Below, in pieces: positions 11,918 through 19,146 of a stretch of DNA of 64,000 nucleotides. Made by a program: the position numbers and the translations under genes. This stretch comes from Phycisphaeraceae bacterium (GTDB taxonomy: Bacteria; Planctomycetota; Phycisphaerae; Phycisphaerales; UBA1924), in NCBI GenBank assembly GCA_020639215.1, contig JACKHA010000004.1, forward strand, positions 1-64,000. Direction: 5' to 3'. The notes beneath the pieces are model-generated. The model was not told the origin of the DNA, searched no databases, and saw only the letters and a program-made list of their open reading frames with translations. Every line of letters starts with the position of its first letter. Position 1 is the stretch's first letter.

Positions 11918-13174
11918 TCAGCACCCCGCCGCGAACAGCGTCAGGTAGTAGAAGAAGTCGTCGTTGTTCAAGACCCCGTTCGGCACGCCGTACCCCGGCG
12001 CGCCCGCCACCGCCGTGCTCGTCAGATCGCACACCGCCAGATTCCCCGCGGCGAACTCGGCCAGGTAATAGAAGAAATCGTCGTTGTTGAGCGTCCCGTT
12101 GGGCGTGCCGTAGCCCGGCGAGCCGGGGATGGCGGTGGTCGTCAGGTCGGGGCGGCAGGCGGGGGCCAGCGGACGCGACCACATCAGTGCCTCGGTGCGG
12201 TTGGTGGCGTTGTTATAGCCGCTCCCAACGACGTACAGCGTTGTCCCGTCGCTGAACATGCCTTGGGCAAACGCATTGCCCCACGAACCTGGAAGTGCGA
12301 GCGACAGGTCCTCCCAGGAAGCGCCTGTACCGCTCCAAATGCTCGCACGCACCTCACCGCCGACCTGCGCATGGCCGACCTGATGGACGCCGTCCGTTGC
12401 AACAGCGAATGAATAGCTTGCGCCGGCCGGGTGGAGATCCACCCAGGATCCGGCCGTGCCACTCCATAGGCCCGCGTGAAAGGCGCCGCCGATGCTCGCG
12501 CCCCCGACCTGTTGAGAACCGGATGTTCCACGGGCGGTCGACCAGGCCGCGCCCGCCGGATGAAGACTCACAAAAGAGCCCGCACTACCGCTCCACACGC
12601 CGGCAACCTGGCTGGCAAACCACGCCGTTCCAACTTGCTGCGCGCCAATAGTCCCATACGCTTGAGAGCCCTGCGAACCGGCGGGGCTCAGATCAACCCA
12701 CGACCCCGCCGTGCCGGTCCAAACCCCGGCATGGGGAACGTTTCCACCGAACCAGGCAATGCCTGTCTGCTGCGCGCCCGAACTGCCGTACGCCGCTGAG
12801 GCTTCTGCGCCGACCGGGTGGAGATCGATCCACGAGCCTGCGGACCCGCTCCACGTGCCCGCTCGTCTTACTCCACCGAACTCAGCCTCACCTGCCTGTC
12901 CTGTGCCGGAGGTGCCCCGGGCAACAGACTTTGTCGCACCGGTCGGATGCAGATCGACCCATGAGGCCGCCGTCCCGCTCCACAGACTTGCATGATCGAC
13001 GCCACCGATCGTGGCGGTTCCTACCTGCTGTCCGTCGTGCATGCCCCACGCGATTGATTGCGTGGCCCCCGCCGGGTGCAGGTTGGTCACGGTCCACTGC
13101 CCGCTGGCGGTCGAGGCGAGCAGGCCCGAGAGCAGACCGACCCGGACCAGGCGCGACGCTGGGTGCTGAGCCAT
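11918..13174 (-). CDS. Secreted GC-type dockerin-tailed protein with six-fold SLWSGTAASWVDLHP repeats
   Basis: 418 residues from the ATG at 13174, behind AGGGGGT. The signal peptide ends TASGQ. Six copies of a roughly 45-residue unit (SLWSGTAASWVDLHPTGAT, GTWSGSAGSWIDLHP, GVWTGTAGSWVDLSP and others) alternate with GxQQVGxAxxGG turns. They end in YVVGSGYNNATNRTEALMW, equivalent to the closing strand of the 9548-10798 paralogue. The C-terminal dockerin-like pair ends AAGC and is nearly identical at DNA level to that of the next gene upstream (13304), although the N-terminal halves are unrelated. Its ligand and role are unknown. Confidence 0.76.
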   Translation of the reverse strand: MAQHPASRLVRVGLLSGLLASTASGQWTVTNLHPAGATQSIAWGMHDGQQVGTATIGGVDHASLWSGTAASWVDLHPTGATKSVARGTSGTGQAGEAEFGGVRRAGTWSGSAGSWIDLHPVGAEASAAYGSSGAQQTGIAWFGGNVPHAGVWTGTAGSWVDLSPAGSQGSQAYGTIGAQQVGTAWFASQVAGVWSGSAGSFVSLHPAGAAWSTARGTSGSQQVGGASIGGAFHAGLWSGTAGSWVDLHPAGASYSFAVATDGVHQVGHAQVGGEVRASIWSGTGASWEDLSLALPGSWGNAFAQGMFSDGTTLYVVGSGYNNATNRTEALMWSRPLAPACRPDLTTTAIPGSPGYGTPNGTLNNDDFFYYLAEFAAGNLAVCDLTSTAVAGAPGYGVPNGVLNNDDFFYYLTLFAAGC

Positions 13175-13303
13175 GATGTACCCCCTGCGCTGGGTGGCCC
13201 CGCACAGCGACACCGACCCTGCCGCCAGTCTAACGGCGGGCGGGCCAGTGACCAACCCGGATTCCCGAGCAACCCGCTCGCCGCACCGAGACGGACGCGT
13301 CGC

Positions 13304-14341
13304 TCAGCACCCCGCCGCGAACAGCGTCAGGTAGTAGAAGAAGTCGTCGTTGTTCAAGACCCCGTTCGGCACGCCGTAGCCCGGCGCGCCCGCCACCGCC
13401 GTGCTCGTGAGATCGCACACCGCCAGGTTCCCCGCGGCGAACTCGGCCAGATAATAGAAGAAGTCGTCGTTGTTCAGCATCCCGTTGGGCGTGCCGTAGC
13501 CGGGCGAGCCGGGGATGGCGGTGGTGGTCAGGTCGGGCACGCACGCGGGCGTGAGCTCGCGGGCCGTCCACAGCAGCGCGTTGGCCATCAGGCGCGCCCC
13601 GTCGCTGGCCTGGTCCCAGTACCCCGCGGCCACCGCGTTCGAGACCGGGTGGAACCCGAGTTCGACCACCCGCGGGTTCGGCGCCAGCGCGATCAGCGTC
13701 TCGCCCGTCGTCCAGTTGGCGATCCGCGTCGAGCCCGGCGTGATGCCCATGATCACAGGGCGGTACCCGCCCCACGGCGGCGGGCCGACGCCGATCGCGG
13801 TGTAGAACGAGCCCACGCCGTCGAGGATCGGGTGGTTCGGCACGAACACCTGCCCGAGCCCGGAGAACGTGCCGTGGGTGTACCCGCCGTTCTGCGGGAT
13901 GGCGATGTATTCCCCGCCCGGGCCGCCCACCTGCCAGCGACCCTGCAGGTATCGCAGCGTGTTCGTGCTCGTGTTGCTGAACAGCGCCACGACCACGCCG
14001 CCGCCCTGGTCCACATAGTCGGCCAGCAGATTGCCAAGCGCGACGGGGTCCTCGTGGCTGTCGTTGCTCCACGTCAGCACGGCGTCGTACGACCCGATGT
14101 CCGCCAGCGACAACTGCGCGCCGTTCTGGAACCGCGTGGTCGAGAAGATCGCGACCTCGCTGAACAGGCCGGTGCCGAGCAGCTTGTCGCGCGCGTCGGT
14201 GAAGCGGGGGTTCATCTGCGGGTCGGCGGTGTTCGAGGCCGCGGCGACGATCGCCACGCGCGGCTGGGCCAGCGCGGGCGACGCGAGCGCGGCCAGACCG
14301 GCCAGAACCAGCGAGCAACAGAGCGAACCGGGGACACGCAT
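13304..14341 (-). CDS. Secreted GC-type dockerin-tailed protein with ThuA/GATase-like fold
   Basis: 345 residues from the ATG at 14341, which has AAGGAG 6 bases upstream. The signal peptide ends PALAQ. The following 240 residues look like a flavodoxin/class I amidotransferase-like fold: PRVAIVAAASNT, DIGSYDAVLTW, LADYVDQGGGVVVALF and a late GFHPVSNAVAAGYWDQASDGARLMANALLW helix. This is the layout of ThuA-type and surface glycan-associated proteins, but I see no Cys-His-Glu catalytic set, so it is probably not an amidotransferase. Two dockerin-like modules end AAGC. It is the first dockerin gene transcribed in the array. Confidence 0.72.
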   Translation of the reverse strand: MRVPGSLCCSLVLAGLAALASPALAQPRVAIVAAASNTADPQMNPRFTDARDKLLGTGLFSEVAIFSTTRFQNGAQLSLADIGSYDAVLTWSNDSHEDPVALGNLLADYVDQGGGVVVALFSNTSTNTLRYLQGRWQVGGPGGEYIAIPQNGGYTHGTFSGLGQVFVPNHPILDGVGSFYTAIGVGPPPWGGYRPVIMGITPGSTRIANWTTGETLIALAPNPRVVELGFHPVSNAVAAGYWDQASDGARLMANALLWTARELTPACVPDLTTTAIPGSPGYGTPNGMLNNDDFFYYLAEFAAGNLAVCDLTSTAVAGAPGYGVPNGVLNNDDFFYYLTLFAAGC

Positions 14342-14487
14342 CGGAAACTCCTTGCGGGGCAGCAACATGGGGCACGCGAAACCTGGAGCGTAGGGATTTG
14401 CCGGGGCGGTTCAAGCCTCGCACCGTCGGTCGTCATGGTTCGAGACCAGCTCGGGTCCGCGAATCGCAACCCGATGACACCGGAACC

Positions 14488-14522
14488 AAAGCAAAGAGCC
14501 CCCCGCACGCGGCGGAGGGCTC
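14488..14522 (-). terminator. Hairpin terminator after the PEP-CTERM-like gene
   Basis: On the minus strand an 11-bp stem with one mismatch (14512-14522 with 14496-14506) is followed by TTTGCTTT. It sits about 30 bases past the stop at 14555, which separates this gene from the dockerin array downstream. Confidence 0.7.
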
Positions 14523-14554
14523 GGAGAGCATGCGGATACAAGCCTGCGGAGCGA

Positions 14555-15415
14555 TCAGGCGCGACGCCGACGCCCGCCCACCAGCCCGCCAAGGGCCAGG
14601 AGGGCGACCGAAGCCGGGGCCGGGACGATCTCGAGGTTGTCGAAGCCGAAGATGTGCACGTTGTTCGCCCCGCCGCCCGCGAAGAAGCGGACATCGGTCG
14701 GACGCGGGCGACCGGCGGTGCCGCCGGCGAGGTACCAGCCCAGGCCGGAGACGTCGACGACGGTCGGGCCGGCCGGATCGTGCAGGTTGTCGATTGAGAC
14801 CGAGAGGATCTGGTTGGTCGCGAAGTTCCACGTGGTGGACTGGCGGTACCAGGTGTTCAGGCGGAGGGCGTCCCACTCGGCGCCGGGCAGGGTGCTGGCC
14901 TGCTGCACGCCGGCCGCGTTGAAGAAGATGTAGTTGGCGTCGAAGGCGTTGCCCGTGGACAGGTCGTCCCAGGTGTACAGCGTCTGCCAGAAGGCGCCCG
15001 AGCCAGAGGGCTGCAGCGAGAACGAGCCGAGGTTGTTCAGCGCGGGCAGCACGCCGCCGAAGCGATCCATGCAGATGTCGAACGCCGCGGTGTAGGTGTT
15101 GCCGGAGAAGTCGACCGCGTGCTGGGCCCGCCCGAAGCCGGTCGCGCCCTGGTTGCGGACCGCGCCGAACTGCGCGCCGCCGGTCGGGTTGTTCACGAAG
15201 CCCCAGGAGTTCCCCGAGTACTCGAACACGACGCCGTCGGTCGAGCCGTTGACGGGGTTGTACCACCCGTCCTGGCCGCCCAGGCCGAACCCGTTGGTCA
15301 GGGCCGTCCCGCCCGCGGAGCCGGCATACGTCGGCGCCTCAAAGTCGGAGAAGAACTGGGCGTTGGCTGTGGAAGCCAGAGCCAAGCCAGCGGCAAGAAG
15401 CAGAGTGCGCGTCAT
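14555..15415 (-). CDS. PEP-CTERM-like exported protein
   Basis: 286 residues. I chose the ATG at 15415 because GGGGGAG lies 6 bases before it; another ATG two codons upstream overlaps that site. The signal peptide ends TANAQ. The domain (about 230 residues, FFSDFEAPTYAGS..., NLHDPAGPTVVDVSG, NVHIFGFDNLEIV) resembles secreted planctomycete beta-sandwich proteins of unknown role. The tail is a variant PEP-CTERM signal: VPAP, a short hydrophobic helix ALLALGGLVGG and RRRRA. That signal class is handled by exosortase in other bacteria; no exosortase is in this window. It differs from the dockerin-type tail of its downstream neighbours, so two surface-sorting routes may coexist here. Confidence 0.8.
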   Translation of the reverse strand: MTRTLLLAAGLALASTANAQFFSDFEAPTYAGSAGGTALTNGFGLGGQDGWYNPVNGSTDGVVFEYSGNSWGFVNNPTGGAQFGAVRNQGATGFGRAQHAVDFSGNTYTAAFDICMDRFGGVLPALNNLGSFSLQPSGSGAFWQTLYTWDDLSTGNAFDANYIFFNAAGVQQASTLPGAEWDALRLNTWYRQSTTWNFATNQILSVSIDNLHDPAGPTVVDVSGLGWYLAGGTAGRPRPTDVRFFAGGGANNVHIFGFDNLEIVPAPASVALLALGGLVGGRRRRA

Positions 15416-15581
15416 CTTCATCTCCCCCAAAACAGATGGACCCGCAAACCGACACAGCCCGGATCACGGGGGTCGGCTTTGCAAACAAATGGTCTCCGAT
15501 CCCGCCACCGGAATCAAGGGGAGATCGCAAGATTTGACAACTTCCGCCCGGCCAACCCGCGCTCAGCGAAGGTTTTAGGAC

Positions 15582-16193
15582 TCAACGCACCCCGCTGACC
15601 GGAAACAGGTCTGATAACACTGCCACCACCCCCTGTCCGGACGCCGGTATTGCGTAACGGGCCGTCGGCGGCCTCCCCGGTCCAAGGGATCGATCCACCA
15701 TCGACACGCCCTCCAGAGCCCGGAGGCTCAGGCTCAGGGCCCGGTCCGTGATCCCCGGGAGGGCTCCGCCGATCTGCCCGAACCGCCGGCACCCCCGACC
15801 CACCGCGTCCAGCACCGGGATCGACCACTTCCGGAACGACACCGCCCGAATCGGTGCCGCGCTGAGCACCACATCCAGGCGGAAGCACGTCGAAGCGACC
15901 GGCTTCCCGGCGTCGGAAAGCACGTACTCCGGGCGCAAGGGGTGCCCGTAGCCCGGGTTGGGCGCCACGAGCCCACTGGCGATCAGGGCATCGAGCGACG
16001 CCCGGACCGAGGCGGGCGGGGCGTCGAGCGTGTGGACCAGGGTGGCGAACTTGGCCCCGTCCCGGCGGGCCAGCTCCGCCAGGATCGGGATGTTCCAGCG
16101 CCGGGCGCACAGCGCGACCAGGCGAGAAGCCCTGGGCTGCTCGGGGAGGGAGGGCGATGGCGGCGAGTCCGGAGCGTCCACGATGGCTGGCAC
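15582..16193 (-). CDS. Transcriptional regulator with two tandem HxlR-like winged-helix domains
   Basis: 203 residues from a GTG at 16193 with no clear ribosome site, so the start is approximate. Two winged-helix units occur in one chain. Residues about 32-100 have RRWNIPILAELARR...LIASGLVAPNPGYGHPLRPEYVLSDAGK. Residues about 115-195 have RKWSIPVLDAVGRG...LRALEGVSMVDRS...RYAIPASGQGV. Each resembles an HxlR/DUF24 domain (W-x-x-x-I-L...L...R-x-L...L-x-x-x-G), which usually occurs once per chain and dimerises; a fused pair would be an intramolecular dimer. The N-terminal Cys of redox-sensing HxlR proteins is not at the usual place, though Cys29 is near. It is divergent from a glyoxalase-like gene, with overlapping promoters. 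Confidence 0.72.
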   Translation of the reverse strand: MPAIVDAPDSPPSPSLPEQPRASRLVALCARRWNIPILAELARRDGAKFATLVHTLDAPPASVRASLDALIASGLVAPNPGYGHPLRPEYVLSDAGKPVASTCFRLDVVLSAAPIRAVSFRKWSIPVLDAVGRGCRRFGQIGGALPGITDRALSLSLRALEGVSMVDRSLGPGRPPTARYAIPASGQGVVAVLSDLFPVSGVR

Positions 16194-16229
16194 CCGATTG
16201 CGGTCCCGCGGACGACGCCGGGACCCCGC

Positions 16230-16268
16230 TTGACACAGAAAGTATAGTTCCTATATCTTCTACTGCAA
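16230..16268. promoter_or_regulatory. Overlapping divergent promoters with TATAG-TTC-CTATA palindrome
   Basis: Plus strand: TTGACA (16230-16235), 16-base spacer, TATATC (16252-16257), driving the VOC gene. Minus strand: TTGCAG (16268-16263), 16-base spacer, TATACT (16246-16241), driving the HxlR-like gene. The palindrome at 16243-16255 overlaps both -10 boxes, so one bound regulator dimer would cover both promoters. Operator function is an inference. Confidence 0.6.
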
Positions 16269-16357
16269 GCGGGTTCGGGCGTCGGCGGGCCAGGTAGGCT
16301 GGCCGCGCACCCGAGTGCGCCGGTGGCCGGCGCGGAACCCTCTCTCAGGAGACAGCC

Positions 16358-16738
16358 ATGGCTTCGAAACTCGGATACGACGGCGGCATGACCCTGGCGA
16401 TCCAGGTCGCCGACCTTGGGCGCGGGCGGGCGTTCTACGAGGGGGTGCTCGGGTTCAAGCATCTCTATACGGTCGAGGAGATCGCCTGGGCGGAGTTCGC
16501 GACGGGTACCGCCGGCGTGAACGTCGGGCTGTCGCAGGTGGAGAAGCCCAAGGTCGGGGCCGGGCCGGTGCCGACGTTCGGGATTAAGGACATCGCCGCG
16601 GCCCGGGCGACACTCGAGGGCGCGGGCGTGAAGTTCGACGGCCCGACGCAGGAGATCCCCGGGCTGGTGAAGCTCGCGACGTTCTTCGATCCGGACGGCA
16701 ATGCGTTGATGCTGACCGAGTCGTTGCAGCAGGGGTAG
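16358..16738 (+). CDS. VOC superfamily (glyoxalase/bleomycin-resistance-like) protein
   Basis: 126 residues, a single VOC unit of two beta-alpha-beta-beta-beta motifs: MTLAIQVADLGRGRAFYEGVLGFKHLY, then FGIKDIAAARATLEGAGVKFDG, and the closing FFDPDGNALMLTE. The metal-ligand position at the end of the last strand is Glu, as in many metal-binding members, but the substrate cannot be read from sequence. AGGAG lies 7 bases before the ATG. It is transcribed away from a tandem HxlR regulator from a near-consensus promoter. HxlR proteins commonly control enzymes answering electrophile or aldehyde stress, so a detoxification role is plausible. Confidence 0.85.
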   Translation: MASKLGYDGGMTLAIQVADLGRGRAFYEGVLGFKHLYTVEEIAWAEFATGTAGVNVGLSQVEKPKVGAGPVPTFGIKDIAAARATLEGAGVKFDGPTQEIPGLVKLATFFDPDGNALMLTESLQQG

Positions 16739-16756
16739 GGAGAAGAGAGACAGAGA

Positions 16757-16793
16757 CGAAGTGACGCAGTGACGCAGTGACGCAGTGAACGGA
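16757..16793 (+). repeat. GTGACGCA-type tandem tract
   Basis: Four near-perfect 8-base units (GACGAAGT/GACGCAGT) follow the VOC gene. The same tract type recurs at 18001, 21109, 41309 and 41485, so it is one arm of a dispersed repeat family. Confidence 0.7.
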
Positions 16794-16848
16794 TCATGGG
16801 AAGATGCGCTGACGGCGAGTCAAGCGCGCAATGCAAGCGAGGTGTGCG

Positions 16849-17361
16849 ATGGTGAGCCTGGTGGCTGGTGTGTGCGTAGCGGTCGGGGCGATGGGCGGGG
16901 CGACGCACGACGCGCGCCACGCGGCGGCGACCGTGGAGGCCGCGGCGTTCCTGGGCGGCGACTGGTCGGCGGAGCACGACGGGGAGTTCACGCAGGAGGT
17001 GTGGTCGGCCCCGATGGGCGACAACATCATGGGGATGTTCCGGTGGGTGGGCCGGGACGGTTCGGCTGCGCTGTTCGAGCTGCTGACCATCACCGAGGAG
17101 GACGGCACGCTGGTGCTGCGTCTGCGTCACCAGGACGCGCAAGGGCGGACGTGGGAGCCGGTTGATCTGCCGATGACGCTGCACCTGGTCTCGCACGAGG
17201 ATCGCGATTCCGGCGGCCTGCTGCGGTTCGAGGACACCAGCGAGTCGTGCGACCTGGCGGCGTGCCAGTACGAGATCAGGGACGGCACGCTGCACATCAA
17301 CGTCGAGTTCGACGACGGGCGCGAGGTTCTGGAGTTCGAGATGGAGCGGGCGGGGGCGTAG
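16849..17361 (+). CDS. Exported DUF6265-like protein
   Basis: 170 residues from the ATG at 16849, which has GAGGTG 4 bases upstream; the ATG at 16831 has no such site. A hydrophobic N terminus (MVSLVAGVCVAVGAMGGAT) is probably a signal peptide. The body reads FLGGDWSAEHDGEFTQEVWS...GDNIMGMFRWVGRDG...FELLTITEEDGTLVLRLRHQD. This matches the general pattern of the DUF6265 family (W-x-G-E-x-x-G-x-x-x-E-E-x-W). Its function is unknown; the fold is probably a lipocalin-like barrel. It stands alone between repeats. Confidence 0.7.
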   Translation: MVSLVAGVCVAVGAMGGATHDARHAAATVEAAAFLGGDWSAEHDGEFTQEVWSAPMGDNIMGMFRWVGRDGSAALFELLTITEEDGTLVLRLRHQDAQGRTWEPVDLPMTLHLVSHEDRDSGGLLRFEDTSESCDLAACQYEIRDGTLHINVEFDDGREVLEFEMERAGA

Positions 17362-17410
17362 GGCTGGTTCCGGTCCGCACGACGCTTCAACTTCGAGCCA
17401 GTGCGCGAGG

Positions 17411-17434
17411 GGGCGGGGCTTTCCGGCCCCGCCC
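17411..17434 (+). repeat. GGAA-loop hairpin repeat, copy 1 (inverted orientation)
   Basis: Nine-base stem GGGCGGGGC/GCCCCGCCC closing on TTTCCG. It belongs to the five-copy intergenic hairpin family described under findings. Confidence 0.7.
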
Positions 17435-17532
17435 GCATCGGGGAACGGCAGGCGGGAACCAACGATCTGCTCGCCGCGATCGCTGTGCGCGACGAGAGCG
17501 CCCTGCTCACGCACGACGGAACCCGCGATCGA

Positions 17533-17552
17533 GCGGGGCTGGAAAGCCCCGC
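17533..17552 (+). repeat. GGAA-loop hairpin repeat, copy 2
   Basis: Stem GCGGGGCT/AGCCCCGC with loop GGAA, about 100 bases before the glycosyltransferase start. It stands 120 bases from copy 1, in opposite orientation. Confidence 0.75.
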
Positions 17553-17649
17553 CCCCTCGTCGGGAGCCGCGGGTGGTTTTGGGCAGCGCCGTTGGGGCGT
17601 GGCGCCTGGCTTGCGGCCCGCGCCCTCTGGCCTGCTACATTCCCCCGCG

Positions 17650-19077
17650 ATGCGGATCCTGCACATCTCCACACGCCTGATCCTCGGCGGCTCGCAGGAG
17701 AACACCGTGCTCTCGTGCGAGGGCCAGGCCCGCCTCGGGCACGAGGTGCACCTGGCGTTCGGGCCGATCTATGGGCCGGAGGGCAGCCTGCTCGAGCGGG
17801 TCGAGGCCTTCCGCACGCCCGACGGGCGCGGCATCGAGACGCACGTCGTGCCGAGCGTGGTGCGGGAGATCGCGCCGATCAAGGACTGGCGGTGCCGGCG
17901 GGAGTTGCGGGCGCTGATCGAGCGCCTGCGCCCGGACGTGGTGCACACGCACTCGAGCAAGGCGGGGATCGTGGGGCGGGCGGCGGGGTGGGATGTGGTG
18001 GAAGCGACGGAGCGACGGAGCGACGAAGCGACGCAGGGGGGGCAAGAACACCGGCTGGCGCCGGGGATTGTCCACACGATCCATGGGCCGCCGTTCATGC
18101 CGGTGGAGGGTGGGGCGGTCGGGCGGGCCAAGGTGCGCCTGAAGAACTGGGTGTACGAGGTGGCCGAGCGGTACGCGGCCCGTCGGTGCCACGTGATCGT
18201 GTCGGTGGCCGACGCGATGACGCGCCAGTACCTGGCGCGGGGCATCGGGCGGGCCGAGCAGTATGTGACGGTGCGGAGCGGGATGGAGATCGGGCCGTTT
18301 GTGGAGGCCGCGGCCGGGGAGTCGCGGGACGAGGTGCGGGGCGCGCTGGGGTTCGGCGAGGCGGACTTTGTTGTGGGGACGGTGGCGCGCCTGGCCGAGC
18401 ACAAAGGGCACGATGACCTGCTCGAGGCGCTGGGAGACGACTTGAAGAAGCACCCATCTTGGAAGTTGCTGTGGGTGGGTGATGGGTGGTGGCGCGAGCG
18501 GCTGGTGGCCAAGGCTCGGGCGATGGGGCTGGTGGTGAGGGAGATGGATCGGGAGGGAAAGAACGCGGCGGATGACGGCATACGTGCCAGCGATGCGGGA
18601 GCCCCCTCCGTCGTGCTCGCAGAGCCTCGCCCGACACCTCCCCCGCACGCGGGGGAGGGGGACGACGCACGAGAGGGAGGAGGCCCGGCCCAGGTGATCC
18701 TGACCGGCCTCGTGCCGCCGACGCGCGTGCCGGCGATGGTGCGCGCGATGGATGTGCTCGCCCACCCCTCGTATCGCGAGGGGTTGCCGCGGACGGTGCC
18801 GCAGGCGCTGCTGTGCGGCGTCGTTCCCGTGGCGTACGACGTGGACGGGACGGGCGAGGCGTGCCGCGACATGGAGACCGGGCGGCTGGTTCGGCTGGGG
18901 GACCGGGCGGGGCTGCGTGAGGCGGTGGCGTGGCTGGCGGCGAACCCGGAGCATCGGGGCGCGCTGGCGGCGCGAGGGCGTGAGGAGTGCGTGCGGGCGT
19001 TCAGCGCGGAGGCGATGGTTGAGGCGCTGGAGAGGGTGTACGCGCGGGCCGTGGCGATGGCGCGTGGGGGCGTGTGA
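17650..19077 (+). CDS. GT4-family glycosyltransferase carrying two repeat-derived insertions
   Basis: 475 residues. Transfers a sugar from an activated donor to a surface glycan or lipid; the substrate is not known. The GT4 frame is clear: MRILHISTRLILGGSQENT, PDVVHTHSSKAGIVGR, VHTIHGPPF, the donor domain VGTVARLAEHKGHDDLLEA, WVGDGWWRE, and the pocket EGLPRTVPQALLCG, where the second Glu of the EX7E motif is Gln385. Two stretches do not fit the family. Residues about 114-136 (ATERRSDEATQGG) are encoded by a GACGGAGC-type tract at 18001-18037. Residues about 298-346 are encoded by a copy of a dispersed hairpin element at 18601-18660. Both keep the frame, and the family motifs resume exactly after them. 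The ATG at 17650 starts at the family N terminus without a clear ribosome site. Confidence 0.88.
   Translation: MRILHISTRLILGGSQENTVLSCEGQARLGHEVHLAFGPIYGPEGSLLERVEAFRTPDGRGIETHVVPSVVREIAPIKDWRCRRELRALIERLRPDVVHTHSSKAGIVGRAAGWDVVEATERRSDEATQGGQEHRLAPGIVHTIHGPPFMPVEGGAVGRAKVRLKNWVYEVAERYAARRCHVIVSVADAMTRQYLARGIGRAEQYVTVRSGMEIGPFVEAAAGESRDEVRGALGFGEADFVVGTVARLAEHKGHDDLLEALGDDLKKHPSWKLLWVGDGWWRERLVAKARAMGLVVREMDREGKNAADDGIRASDAGAPSVVLAEPRPTPPPHAGEGDDAREGGGPAQVILTGLVPPTRVPAMVRAMDVLAHPSYREGLPRTVPQALLCGVVPVAYDVDGTGEACRDMETGRLVRLGDRAGLREAVAWLAANPEHRGALAARGREECVRAFSAEAMVEALERVYARAVAMARGGV
18001..18037 (+). repeat. GACGGAGC tract inside the glycosyltransferase gene
   Basis: AGCGACGGAGCGACGAAGCG-type units, the same as the tract at 21109-21146. 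It translates to ATERRSDEATQ between two conserved GT4 motifs. Confidence 0.8.
18601..18660 (+). repeat. CCTCCCCCGC hairpin element inside the glycosyltransferase gene
   Basis: About 60 bases with roughly nine in ten identical to 48611-48671. It ends in a CTCCCCCGC/GCGGGGGAG stem and translates to a Pro/Ala-rich stretch (PTPPPHAGEG) with no counterpart in GT4 proteins. Confidence 0.8.
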
Positions 19078-19146
19078 GCGCGGCGGCGGGGTGGTTCCGG
19101 CTATTCTCAAGGGGTCCGACCACCGCCGCTCCTTCAGGAGGATTCG

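Noticed and set aside
18601..18660. A rho-independent terminator inside the glycosyltransferase
   Set aside because: The hairpin is strong, but no T-run follows and the reading frame and family motifs continue, so it is treated as an inserted repeat.
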